A stretch of DNA of 14,801 nt. Origin: Fidelibacterota bacterium. Its GTDB lineage: Bacteria > Fidelibacterota > UBA2242. The DNA is taken from positions 1 to 14,801 of the forward strand of contig DPVY01000028.1 in the NCBI GenBank assembly GCA_003527965.1, in the 5' to 3' direction. How positions within the stretch are numbered: position 1 is the stretch's first letter; each line of letters opens with the position of its first letter. Below the pieces are notes generated by a model. It was not told the DNA's origin and did not search any database. It worked only from the letters and a program-made list of their open reading frames with translations. Of this stretch, positions 7,131-14,240 are shown in pieces. A program made the translations under genes and the position numbers.

Positions 7131-7155
7131 CAAATCAATTTTTATCCTTTATATT
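7127..7155 (+). promoter_or_regulatory. Putative sigma70-like promoter for the secreted-protein genes
   Basis: A perfect TTGACA at 7127-7132 is followed after 17 bases by TATATT at 7150-7155. It starts right at the right end of the MITE-like element and points to the gene at 7333, leaving a leader of about 170 nt. No Bacteroidota-type -7/-33 pair was looked for systematically. Confidence 0.55.
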
Positions 7156-7332
7156 GAAAATAGCAGATATGGGAAAAACGATGGACGACAAATTTATAAA
7201 GGTTATTCTATCAAAGGTGCTAAAATTGGCATACAAGCATCAAGAATGGATACCTTAACTCTATAAAAAGATATTTTTGTGCAGTAATTAGCCATAACAA
7301 TGTTTTCAAACAATATCATAGGATGTAGAATC
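7156..7332 (+). other. Leader region with possible 29-codon small ORF
   Basis: Between the promoter-like sequence and the S74 gene no established feature is recognised. An ATG at 7169 opens a 29-codon frame ending at 7258, coding for a lysine-rich peptide (MGKTMDDKFIKVILSKVL...), but it lacks a convincing RBS. A second overlapping frame reads YKGYSIKGAKIGIQASRMD and ends at a stop near 7264, which might be a remnant of a gene. Both could be chance. Confidence 0.25.
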
Positions 7333-8199
7333 ATGAAAAGGAATCTTTTTTGCTGCATCATTTGTGTTGTTTTGTTTTTGGTTCAAATATCCTGGGCTCA
7401 GCTGAAGATAGGTACAAATGGAAAGGTGAGTATCGATGGGGCTGATCCTCATGATTCAAGAAGTCTAAACATTTACAACTCACAAACAGGTCATTATACT
7501 TATGGTATTGTAGTAGAAAAAGTAGGCACTATATCGGTTGCTTGGCACGCTAGAGGCATTTATAGTTATATTAATACGGGAAAGGGATATTTAAGAGGAA
7601 TCGGGGGATATGTTTATAGTTCTTCACCTGTGAGTAACAGTCGGTCATATGGTATATGGGGTGGAGCCGGCAATTATACCAGTGGCTGGAACTATGGAGT
7701 ATATGGTAGATTATATGGCGACAACGATGGCGCCGGAATATATGGAACCGTTTATGGTGATACACCTATACCTGAAAAATATGCAGGATATTTTTACGGT
7801 AATGTAAAAGTAACCGGCAGTTTATGGGCAAACAGTATTACAGAATCAGATCAAAGATTGAAAAAGAATATTGAAAGCCTCAGGAATAAAGAAAAATCTT
7901 TGGAAAAAATAATGAAACTTAATCCGGTTAAGTATGAACTTAAAAATTATAGGCCTGATTTTGGAACAACTGCCATTAGTGATACCGGGACAACATCCCA
8001 AATAATTGAACCTGCGTTGTTAAACAGGGAACACATCGGTTTTGTGGCTCAAGAATTGAAAATAGTATATCCTGAATTAGTTTATACAGATGGGGAAGGA
8101 GTTATGGGTATCAATTACACTCAATTAATTCCTATTTTAGTGCAATCTATCCAGGAGCAGCAGGAAGAGATTGAGGAATTGAAGAAAAAACTAAAATAA
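7333..8199 (+). CDS. Secreted surface protein with C-terminal peptidase S74 chaperone domain
   Basis: 288 residues from the ATG at 7333, chosen over 7300 because it has AGGA nine bases upstream and gives a clean signal peptide (MKRNLFCCII...QISWA|Q). Residues 30-165 are rich in Gly, Tyr and Ser with YGxxG-type short repeats (GIYSYI, GIGGYVYSS, YGIWGG, YGVYGRLYG, AGIYGTVYG), as in fibrous trimeric stalks. Residues 171-262 form an S74 intramolecular chaperone domain: ESDQRLKKNI carries the Ser172/Lys177 pair at the spacing of the endosialidase self-cleaving dyad, followed by LNPVKYEL, HIGFVAQEL and YPELV. Residues 265-288 form a coiled coil. S74 domains trimerise phage tail fibres and fold off; similar tails are common in FCB secreted proteins. 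No phage genes are nearby. It leads a three-gene + strand group. Confidence 0.82.
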   Translation: MKRNLFCCIICVVLFLVQISWAQLKIGTNGKVSIDGADPHDSRSLNIYNSQTGHYTYGIVVEKVGTISVAWHARGIYSYINTGKGYLRGIGGYVYSSSPVSNSRSYGIWGGAGNYTSGWNYGVYGRLYGDNDGAGIYGTVYGDTPIPEKYAGYFYGNVKVTGSLWANSITESDQRLKKNIESLRNKEKSLEKIMKLNPVKYELKNYRPDFGTTAISDTGTTSQIIEPALLNREHIGFVAQELKIVYPELVYTDGEGVMGINYTQLIPILVQSIQEQQEEIEELKKKLK

Positions 8200-8243
8200 T
8201 ATGTTTTTATTTGATAACTCAAACTAAAATGAGGTATAAAAAA

Positions 8244-10014
8244 ATGATAAAATGTAAATTTACCCACAATATGATTGTAATGTTTGGGTTATTGATTATG
8301 TTTTTTTTTACCCTCTATTGCTCGTGCTCAGCAAGAATCAGAACCAATCCCATACCATATGCAATCGTACTTCAGAAGTTCTGGTGTACATGACGGCAAT
8401 AAAGGGCTCGATACTCAGACTATTTCAGTAGACAGAGATTTGGTTCAAGTGCCCAACGCCCCCTGGTTGAGATTGTTTTTCGGAAAATGTAATCTTGGCC
8501 GCAGAAGCTATATCAAGATTACATCCATTGAAGATGGAGAGCAGCAACATCTTAATTCCACCACTTTGAAGCAGTGGCATAATACATCTGCCCTTTTCAA
8601 CGGCGATGCCATAGAAGTTGAACTTTATGTTGCTCAAGAAGATCAAGGAATTTTCTTTGAAATAGAGGAAATTATGGTCGGTAACCGTGAAGACAAAGCA
8701 GAAATCAATAAGCTATCTAAAGTGACTGGCGATCCGTGCACGGGGCGGTGTGGAATTTGCGGCGGGATCGATGATCGTGTTAGCTCGAATGATCCAGCTG
8801 TTGGTCGGATATTTCCTACCTGTATAAAGTACGGCTGTACGGGTTGGATTGCTTCGAATGGGACCTATATAACTGCAGGTCATGTTCCAACTTGTTTTGA
8901 TGCGGAATCAGCTCTCCAGTTCAATGTGCCAAAATCTCTGTCTGATGGTACTGTCCAACAACCTCCAATTAAAGACCAATACTCTATTGTACGGGCGCCC
9001 GACAGCCCAGAACTTGAATATGATGATAGTGGGATCGGTCAAGATTGGGCAGTTTTTTATTGTTATCCTAATTCTGAAACCGGTTTGTTGCCGGTAGAAG
9101 CTCAAAATGCGTTCTATTGCCTGACAATTGATAGTAATCCCACTACATTCCGAGTTACAGGTTTTGGTCTTGATGAGTGTCCGCCTGGCCCAGATTCTAC
9201 AACTGATTATAGGAACGAAGATAACCATACACAGCAAACAAGTACAGGACCAAACAACGGCGAATATGGTAGTGGCAATGATGTCTACTGGAGATTTAGT
9301 GTAGATATTCGAAGTAGAAGCTCCGGAAGCCCCATAATTCCATTAAACACCGATCTGTCAGTAGGGATTGTAACTCACTGTCCTTGCCCAAATTATGGTA
9401 CATCGTTTGAGAACGATGAGTTAGCAGATACGGTTAATACATTTCCTGGTCATAATATAATGTATGTAGATAATGGGCATCCAATTTCTACTGAAGATGG
9501 TACTATTTTTAGACCATACGATACAGTAATTGAAGGCGTTAACGCAGTTCCTAGCGAAGGAATATTATGTCTTGTGAAAGGTTCATATAACGAAAGCCTG
9601 ACGATCAACAAAGCGATGAAGATCATTGCACCTGTCGGAACGGTAACTATAGGGCCATCCGCATCATCAAAACCAGATATAGCATACGAATACAAGAATC
9701 CTGATAAGGATCAAGCTGCAGATAATTCCATCCCAACCGAATTCAATATGTATCAAAATTATCCGAATCCATTTAATGTTACAACAACTATATATTATGC
9801 TCTTAAAGAAGACGTGAAAGTTAACTTAAAAATCTATAACATCGTCGGGCAGGAAATACAAACACTAATAGATGAAAACCAACCTGCCGGATATTATTCT
9901 GTAATCTGGGATGGCAGTAATAATTTTGGCAGATCCGTTCCGAGCGGGATTTATATCTTCAGAATAAATACGGTGAAATTTAATAAGTCATTAAAATTAT
10001 TGATGTTAAAATAG
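8244..10014 (+). pseudogene. Trypsin-like protease with T9SS sorting domain, signal peptide split by poly-T frameshift
   Basis: An ATG at 8244 with GAGG nine bases upstream opens a signal peptide (MIKCKFTHNMIVMFGLLIMF) in one frame that dies at 8393; the mature protein is in another frame, whose first ATG is 8359. They meet at a run of nine T (8301-8309). With eight T the two join as MFFLPSIARA|QQESEP, a perfect signal peptide with an AxA site, giving about 589 residues. Numbering from 8359: a trypsin-like domain with His175 (ITAGHV), Asp229 (QDWAVF) and Ser322 (RSSGSPI); many cysteines (CTGRCGICGG at 127-136); a beta-helix-like segment at 378-432 (VIEGVNAVPSEG, GSYNESLTINKAMKI); then a T9SS type A sorting domain from about 464 to 551 (YQNYPNPFN, LKIYNIVGQEI, PSGIYIF, LKLLMLK). 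It is a secreted protease candidate. The break may be a sequencing error, phase variation, slippage or true decay. Confidence 0.75.
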
Positions 10015-10036
10015 TATCTAAAAGGAGGTTGAGGCA

Positions 10037-10894
10037 ATGCTTCGCTTTAAAGTTAAAAAAATAACGAAGACAACTTCTTTTATAGTTGTTTTATTATCTA
10101 CTTTTCTATTTTCTAATTTTAGATTAAATGCAAACAATTATACTGTTGGAGAAAATGTTTGTGACACTATTTGTATAATGAATAGCTGGCATGCCTCTAT
10201 GTCGAATGATTGCTTTATGATCGCTCTTGACAGCATGTTAATTCCTTATGTTACCGGTCTTGATTTTCAAATAGAAATAATAGCAGTTGATGGTGCGCTT
10301 TCGTCAAACATTTCGGATTCTGTGAAGGTGGGCGATGTATTCACTATGCCTGCCCCAAGCGAATCAGGTAATTTGGTCATTAATTTTCCGGAAAGAGTTG
10401 ATTCATTTGGATTCATTGTTAAAATTGTAGGAACACCTTCCATTGTAGGGGAAGATTATTATTGCAATCCAACTTATGTAATGACAGTAGCATGTTTCAC
10501 CTTATTGACAATTTTAGCATTACCACCGGATGATTCAATATGTACTGTACAGCCTAGTTCAAACTTAATTAATGATATCAGAGAAATACCTCTAAAACAC
10601 GAACTTTATCAAAATTATCCGAATCCATTCAACCCCACTACCACCTTTAACTATGCCTTAAAGGAGGAAACAAACGTAACCGTAAAAATTTATAATATCC
10701 TCGGTAAGGAAGTAATCACGCTTGTTAATGAAAGCCAACCAGCCGGATACCAATCGGTATTATGGGATGGAACAGATCACTTTGGTAATCCTGTTCCAAG
10801 TGGTATCTACATCTGCAGAATGTGCGTGCATCCCGATTTATCGGGGATTGCCGGAGATTTTACAAAGTCACAGAAGATGTTATTGATAAAGTGA
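10037..10894 (+). CDS. Secreted protein of unknown function with T9SS type A sorting domain
   Basis: 285 residues. A near-ideal RBS, AAAGGAGG (10020-10027), precedes the ATG, 22 nt after the protease stop, so the two are likely co-transcribed. A basic N-terminus and hydrophobic run (residues 14-30) form a signal peptide. Residues about 33-178 are not recognised; they hold about seven cysteines and alternating beta-like stretches (FMIALDSMLIPYVTGLDFQI, VINFPERVDSFGFIVKIVG) that faintly recall cohesin/Ig-type sandwiches. Residues 190-285 are a sorting domain: YQNYPNPFNPTTTFNYALKE, VKIYNILGKEV, GIYICRM, MLLIK. An insert, HPDLSGIAGDF, sits before the last strand. A 23-nt DNA stretch at 10607-10629 is identical to 9751-9773 in the protease gene, so the sorting domains are closely related. 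Confidence 0.75.
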   Translation: MLRFKVKKITKTTSFIVVLLSTFLFSNFRLNANNYTVGENVCDTICIMNSWHASMSNDCFMIALDSMLIPYVTGLDFQIEIIAVDGALSSNISDSVKVGDVFTMPAPSESGNLVINFPERVDSFGFIVKIVGTPSIVGEDYYCNPTYVMTVACFTLLTILALPPDDSICTVQPSSNLINDIREIPLKHELYQNYPNPFNPTTTFNYALKEETNVTVKIYNILGKEVITLVNESQPAGYQSVLWDGTDHFGNPVPSGIYICRMCVHPDLSGIAGDFTKSQKMLLIK

Positions 10895-10911
10895 TATGGA
10901 GTGCTCCTGGG

Positions 10912-10939
10912 GTTCCTGAGGAACTTCAACTGTGTTGAA
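10912..10939 (+). terminator. Tandem hairpins after the secreted-protein genes
   Basis: Two perfect short dyads sit back to back: GTTCC-TGA-GGAAC (10912-10924) and TTCAAC-TGT-GTTGAA (10925-10939), 18 nt after the stop. They would form adjacent stem-loops at the end of the mRNA. No T run follows, so a rho-independent terminator is doubtful; a 3' stabilising structure is an alternative. The second overlaps the start of the 73-bp repeat by two bases. Confidence 0.35.
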
Positions 10940-11010
10940 TATACTGTTTGTATGCAAATCTTTCAACAAATGATTATCAAAAATGGAGATTTTTATTTGT
11001 AACACATACT
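10938..11010 (+). repeat. 73-bp direct repeat, right copy
   Basis: Partner of the copy at 6867-6939 in the same orientation, 4,071 bp away, 65 of 73 positions identical. It also keeps the minus-strand TTGAAA-N17-TATATT pattern (plus coordinates 10961-10966 and 10938-10943), which here would point antisense into the secreted-protein gene. It fills most of the 147-bp gap before the convergent patatin gene. Confidence 0.85.
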
Positions 11011-11041
11011 ATTGAAAATCGCTCGTGTGGTCAGAATTAGT

Positions 11042-13210
11042 TTAGAAAAAGTGACCTATTGACAAATAGACCAGACTGCGATTCCGGAAGTTGTAGCCGT
11101 AATCCACATTAACCGGACCTAAGGGAGTCGGAATCAGAATCCCTGCCCGTGCGCCAATTTTTATCTCTTCCCATTTGAAATCTTCAAAACTATTCCAGAC
11201 ATTGCCTGCCATTGCCTGGAGTTGTAAAAAACTGCCTTCGGTTAGCGGTGTGCGGTAGCCGATTCCCAGTGACAATAACAGATTACCCCAGAACTCATCC
11301 TGGTGGAAGCCGGGCAATGTATTGACGCCGCCCAGGCGGAACCGGTCATAGTGGGATAGCGCTTTAGTGATATATCCGAAGTGAAGCCGGGGGGAAAAAG
11401 TGTGCCTGCCATTATATGTTTCATAGGTGATAGATTCAACTGAAATCCGGTCAAACTGCTGTAAATCATCTTCTGTGAAGGAGTGTTCATATTGGATATT
11501 GTTCTTATGCCCTCTTTGAGGGATGTCAGGATCGTCTGTATTATCAACGAGAATCCGGAATATAATACTACCTGTTCCATATTCATCTTCTCTTATCGGA
11601 TAATAGGTATAAGTGGAATCTTCCATAATTTTACTATGAAGTAATTTTAGACCAACAGCGCTAAGACCAACCCGGCGGATCTGAATTCCTGCATTGATTT
11701 CAAACCCGGTGCGATAAAATTCCCCGAAAGAAACCCTGCGTCCATTCTGATAAAGGGGCAGGCTTTCAAATTTTTGATATAAGGAAGAATAGCCTGTGAA
11801 TGTGGTCTGCAGTATTCGGGTGCTTCGTGAATTGATTTCGAGCTTTCGATATTGATCACTGACGATTAATGATAATTGGTTATCGATACCGGAACCGAAT
11901 AAATTGCGGTATTTGGCAGTTATGAAGGCGCGTGCTTTTTTCTCGCTGTCATAGCGTGTGCCGAAAGAAAAAAGAGTTTTTTCCTCTTCTTCAACTTCGA
12001 TAATCAGATCAGCAGAATCATTGCAGAATTCATCCAAAGACATATAAACCGATTTGAATATACCTGTGCTGAACAGGTTTTTCAGGCTCCGTTTCGCATA
12101 GGCGGAATTCCAGAGTTGCCCCTCTTTTAATAATAATTCCCGCTTTATGACATATGAGCGGGTTTTTTTATTACCCGAATATTTAATAGAACGGATTGAA
12201 GTTTGATTTAATCGCTTAATAGAATTTCGAAAGTAATCGGTGTCCCATTTTGAAGAATCGGCATAAGGCTGTATTTCTGCGGCTTGTTGCATAGTGGTCT
12301 CATATCCCCTCTGGATCAATGAATCAATTGCCTCAAAGTCAACTGAACTATAATCATCAATTTCCGGACGAATCAACACATCCGCCAAATAGAGATTACG
12401 GGAGTCGGTCAAATGTGCCAGGGTATTCATAGCCTGGTTAAAATATGAAAAGATGTCCATATTTTCGGAGATTGGCATATTTTTACTCGTCACATCCACG
12501 GCGATGATAAACTTGGCGCCCATTTCAACCGCCACATCGCAGGGAACATTGTTGGTTAGTCCGCCGTCGACTAATAAAAAAGAGTCAATAGCTACCGGCG
12601 CCAGAATGATCGGAAAGGCAGAACTTGCGGCAATAGCTTTTGATAAACTGCCTTCTTTTAACACAACTGTCTGTCCGGTTTTAATATCTGTTGCCACGGC
12701 GCGGAAGGGAATCACCAGGCTATCGAAATTGCCTTTTGAGGCATATTCCGGGTAAATCATTATCTGGAAGATCCGCTTCTGAAACTGTTGGGCAGATAAT
12801 AGATTAGAAGGATAAATAACGTTGAAGTTCTCGTCAAGTTTTATTGTAAATAACTCGGGCAATTCGGCTATTTTCTGTGATACAAATTCGATTTCCCGGT
12901 ATGGTTTGGGTAAAAACAATTTGTTCAACTTTGTATTTCTGGCATATTGCTCAATTTCCCGGGATGTGTTGCCCGACGCATATAAAGCGCCAACTAAGGC
13001 GCCCATGCTGGTGCCGATGACCATATCGGGATAAAAGCCGATTTCCTCGAGAGCTTTCAAGACCCCAATATGGGATAATCCCCTTGCTCCTCCGCCACTT
13101 AAAATCAGAGCAGTTTTTGGTTTTTCCCCATAAAGGCGATTGGTTGTAATAGTGAGACATGTCAGAATTATTGCCAAAACAGGATAAATTTTCCAGCGTG
13201 TAGCAGTCAT
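11042..13210 (-). CDS. Patatin-like phospholipase fused to POTRA and Omp85-type barrel (PlpD-like)
   Basis: 722 residues, close to the length of PlpD, the type Vd autotransporter prototype. A signal peptide occupies residues 1-28. The patatin domain (about 31-320) has the oxyanion loop GGGARG (39-44), nucleophile Ser68 in GTSMG and Asp215 in DGG, completing the Ser-Asp dyad. A POTRA domain spans about 338-408 (IRSIKYSGNKKTRSYVIKRE, LFSTGIFKSV). Residues 413-722 are an outer-membrane barrel with RLGGVNTLPGF, the Omp85 signature style, and the terminal aromatic YLSIGHFF. The family cleaves phospholipids and may expose the lipase at the surface; whether it is released is unknown. The RBS before the ATG is poor. 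It converges with the secreted-protein genes and diverges from the M55 remnant. Catalytic residues are intact, so it is probably functional. Confidence 0.92.
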   Translation of the reverse strand: MTATRWKIYPVLAIILTCLTITTNRLYGEKPKTALILSGGGARGLSHIGVLKALEEIGFYPDMVIGTSMGALVGALYASGNTSREIEQYARNTKLNKLFLPKPYREIEFVSQKIAELPELFTIKLDENFNVIYPSNLLSAQQFQKRIFQIMIYPEYASKGNFDSLVIPFRAVATDIKTGQTVVLKEGSLSKAIAASSAFPIILAPVAIDSFLLVDGGLTNNVPCDVAVEMGAKFIIAVDVTSKNMPISENMDIFSYFNQAMNTLAHLTDSRNLYLADVLIRPEIDDYSSVDFEAIDSLIQRGYETTMQQAAEIQPYADSSKWDTDYFRNSIKRLNQTSIRSIKYSGNKKTRSYVIKRELLLKEGQLWNSAYAKRSLKNLFSTGIFKSVYMSLDEFCNDSADLIIEVEEEEKTLFSFGTRYDSEKKARAFITAKYRNLFGSGIDNQLSLIVSDQYRKLEINSRSTRILQTTFTGYSSLYQKFESLPLYQNGRRVSFGEFYRTGFEINAGIQIRRVGLSAVGLKLLHSKIMEDSTYTYYPIREDEYGTGSIIFRILVDNTDDPDIPQRGHKNNIQYEHSFTEDDLQQFDRISVESITYETYNGRHTFSPRLHFGYITKALSHYDRFRLGGVNTLPGFHQDEFWGNLLLSLGIGYRTPLTEGSFLQLQAMAGNVWNSFEDFKWEEIKIGARAGILIPTPLGPVNVDYGYNFRNRSLVYLSIGHFF

Positions 13211-13233
13211 GCTAAAAACTAAATAATTGCGGC

Positions 13234-13261
13234 ATATTTACCAATAAAATAGTGTAAATAT
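13234..13261. promoter_or_regulatory. Possible operator dyad between divergent genes
   Basis: A perfect 8-bp inverted repeat, ATATTTAC (13234-13241) and GTAAATAT (13254-13261), with 12 bases between arms has half-site centres about two helical turns apart, as many dimeric regulators need. It lies in the 119-bp gap between the minus-strand patatin gene and the plus-strand M55 remnant/DUF502 genes. AT-rich sequence makes chance occurrence plausible. Confidence 0.3.
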
Positions 13262-13329
13262 TTTGCAATAAACGGAATGAGTCTTGAATATTGACAAATT
13301 GAGACATAACTTCTCATAGGAGATGTTTT

Positions 13330-13545
13330 ATGGAAAAGATTTACATTTCGTGTGATATGGAAGGAGTCAGCGGCGTCTCCAGCGATGGTATCTGGTTTTA
13401 TCGAAGCGCTCTTGAATGCCGCCTGCCATGGCGTCATCTGAGCGCCGGTGACGCTTCCCTGCGGTTTATCCATGCAGATTTCATAACAACATTTCGAGCC
13501 TTTAGCGCTATTCAGACCCTATCAAGCGGGAGCTATTTAAAATGA
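13330..13545 (+). pseudogene. Remnant of an M55 (DppA-like) D-aminopeptidase with internal deletion
   Basis: AGGAG seven bases before the ATG leads into MEKIYISCDMEGVSGV, the conserved N-terminus of M55 zinc D-aminopeptidases, including the Asp and Glu that bind metal. Family similarity then stops. The last part, FIHADFITTFRAFSAIQTLS, resembles the C-terminus of the same family, where FxxAYRAF-AI closes the protein. Another frame around 13440-13470 gives APVTLP, like the family's PVTL strand just before the C-terminus, so frameshifts are present as well. About 200 residues of the normal ~270 are missing. The 71-codon frame ends at TGA 13543-13545, overlapping the DUF502 ATG, so the remnant may still serve as a translated leader for that gene. 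Confidence 0.6.
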
Positions 13546-14168
13546 ATCTTAAACGATTTTGGACAGTAATTCGAGTAAATCTGAGAAATAAACTGGTTGC
13601 CGGAGCATTAGCCCTGATTCCGATAGTTGTAACCTATTATTTTTTGATAGCCTTTGTCGGTTTTTTTGATCGTATTATCAGCCCGATGATCGATCCCTAT
13701 CTTGGATTTCATATCCCCGGATTAGGATTGATCGTATCGCTGTTGGCGATCTATTTCCTGGGTCTGTTTATTACCAATATAATCGGCAGTAGTTTGTTGG
13801 GGCTCTTCGAGAAATGGCTCAATTATATTCCGCTGGTACGCACTGTTTATCAGACGATTAAGCAAGTTACGACCGCTTTTTCCTTTACCCAGACCGGTTT
13901 TGAGCGTGTTGTCTTTGTGGAATACCCGCGCAGAGGCGCCTGGACATTGGGATTTGTGACCGGCAAATCAAAAGGTGCGGATGGAACGGACTTCATCCAT
14001 CTTTTTATTCCCACGACGCCCAATCCTACATCCGGCTGGGCATTATTTGTTCCTGAAGATGATGTTATTCAGTCGGAGATGACAGTCGAACAGGGGCTGA
14101 AAGCGCTTATTTCAGGAGGAGCGCTAACACCTCCCGAGATGAAATTGCGCAGAGAGATATCGGAATAA
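13542..14168 (+). CDS. DUF502-family membrane protein
   Basis: 208 residues, the usual family length. Two membrane helices are evident at about residues 20-42 (ALALIPIVVTYYFLIAFVGF) and 56-82 (LGLIVSLLAIYFLGLFITNI). Family-typical stretches follow: IPLVRTVYQTIKQV, FERVVFVEYPRRGAWTLGFV and IFIPTTPNP-TSGW-like FIPTTPNPTSGWALFVPEDD. The biochemical role is unknown; it is a conserved bacterial membrane protein. GGGAG upstream serves as RBS, and the start overlaps the end of the M55 remnant by ATGA, implying coupled translation from the promoter of the decayed gene. A DAK2 gene follows 72 bp later on the same strand. Confidence 0.9.
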   Translation: MNLKRFWTVIRVNLRNKLVAGALALIPIVVTYYFLIAFVGFFDRIISPMIDPYLGFHIPGLGLIVSLLAIYFLGLFITNIIGSSLLGLFEKWLNYIPLVRTVYQTIKQVTTAFSFTQTGFERVVFVEYPRRGAWTLGFVTGKSKGADGTDFIHLFIPTTPNPTSGWALFVPEDDVIQSEMTVEQGLKALISGGALTPPEMKLRREISE

Positions 14169-14240
14169 TGTTCTTGGAATTTAATATATCAGACATTAAT
14201 CTTATGTTTGTACATATATATGATTAGATGGTGAAAAAAA

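Noticed and set aside
7169..7258. A 29-codon ORF in the leader as a real small gene
   Set aside because: No convincing RBS and no recognisable similarity; kept only as a note because another overlapping frame is equally open.
7300..7332. Start at 7300 for the S74-domain protein
   Set aside because: It adds eleven residues ahead of a clean signal peptide and lacks a good RBS; 7333 fits better.
7333..8199. Prophage tail fibre
   Set aside because: The protein has a bacterial signal peptide and no phage structural, lysis or integrase genes are in the window.
6867..11010. A two-repeat CRISPR or an att pair of a known integrative element
   Set aside because: The repeats are 4 kb apart with genes between, and there are no cas genes, integrase or tRNA target, so only a direct-repeat-bracketed cassette can be supported.
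13291..13319. Promoter TTGACA at 13291 for the M55/DUF502 genes
   Set aside because: At 17-bp spacing the -10 position reads TCATAG and overlaps the RBS, so it is not convincing.
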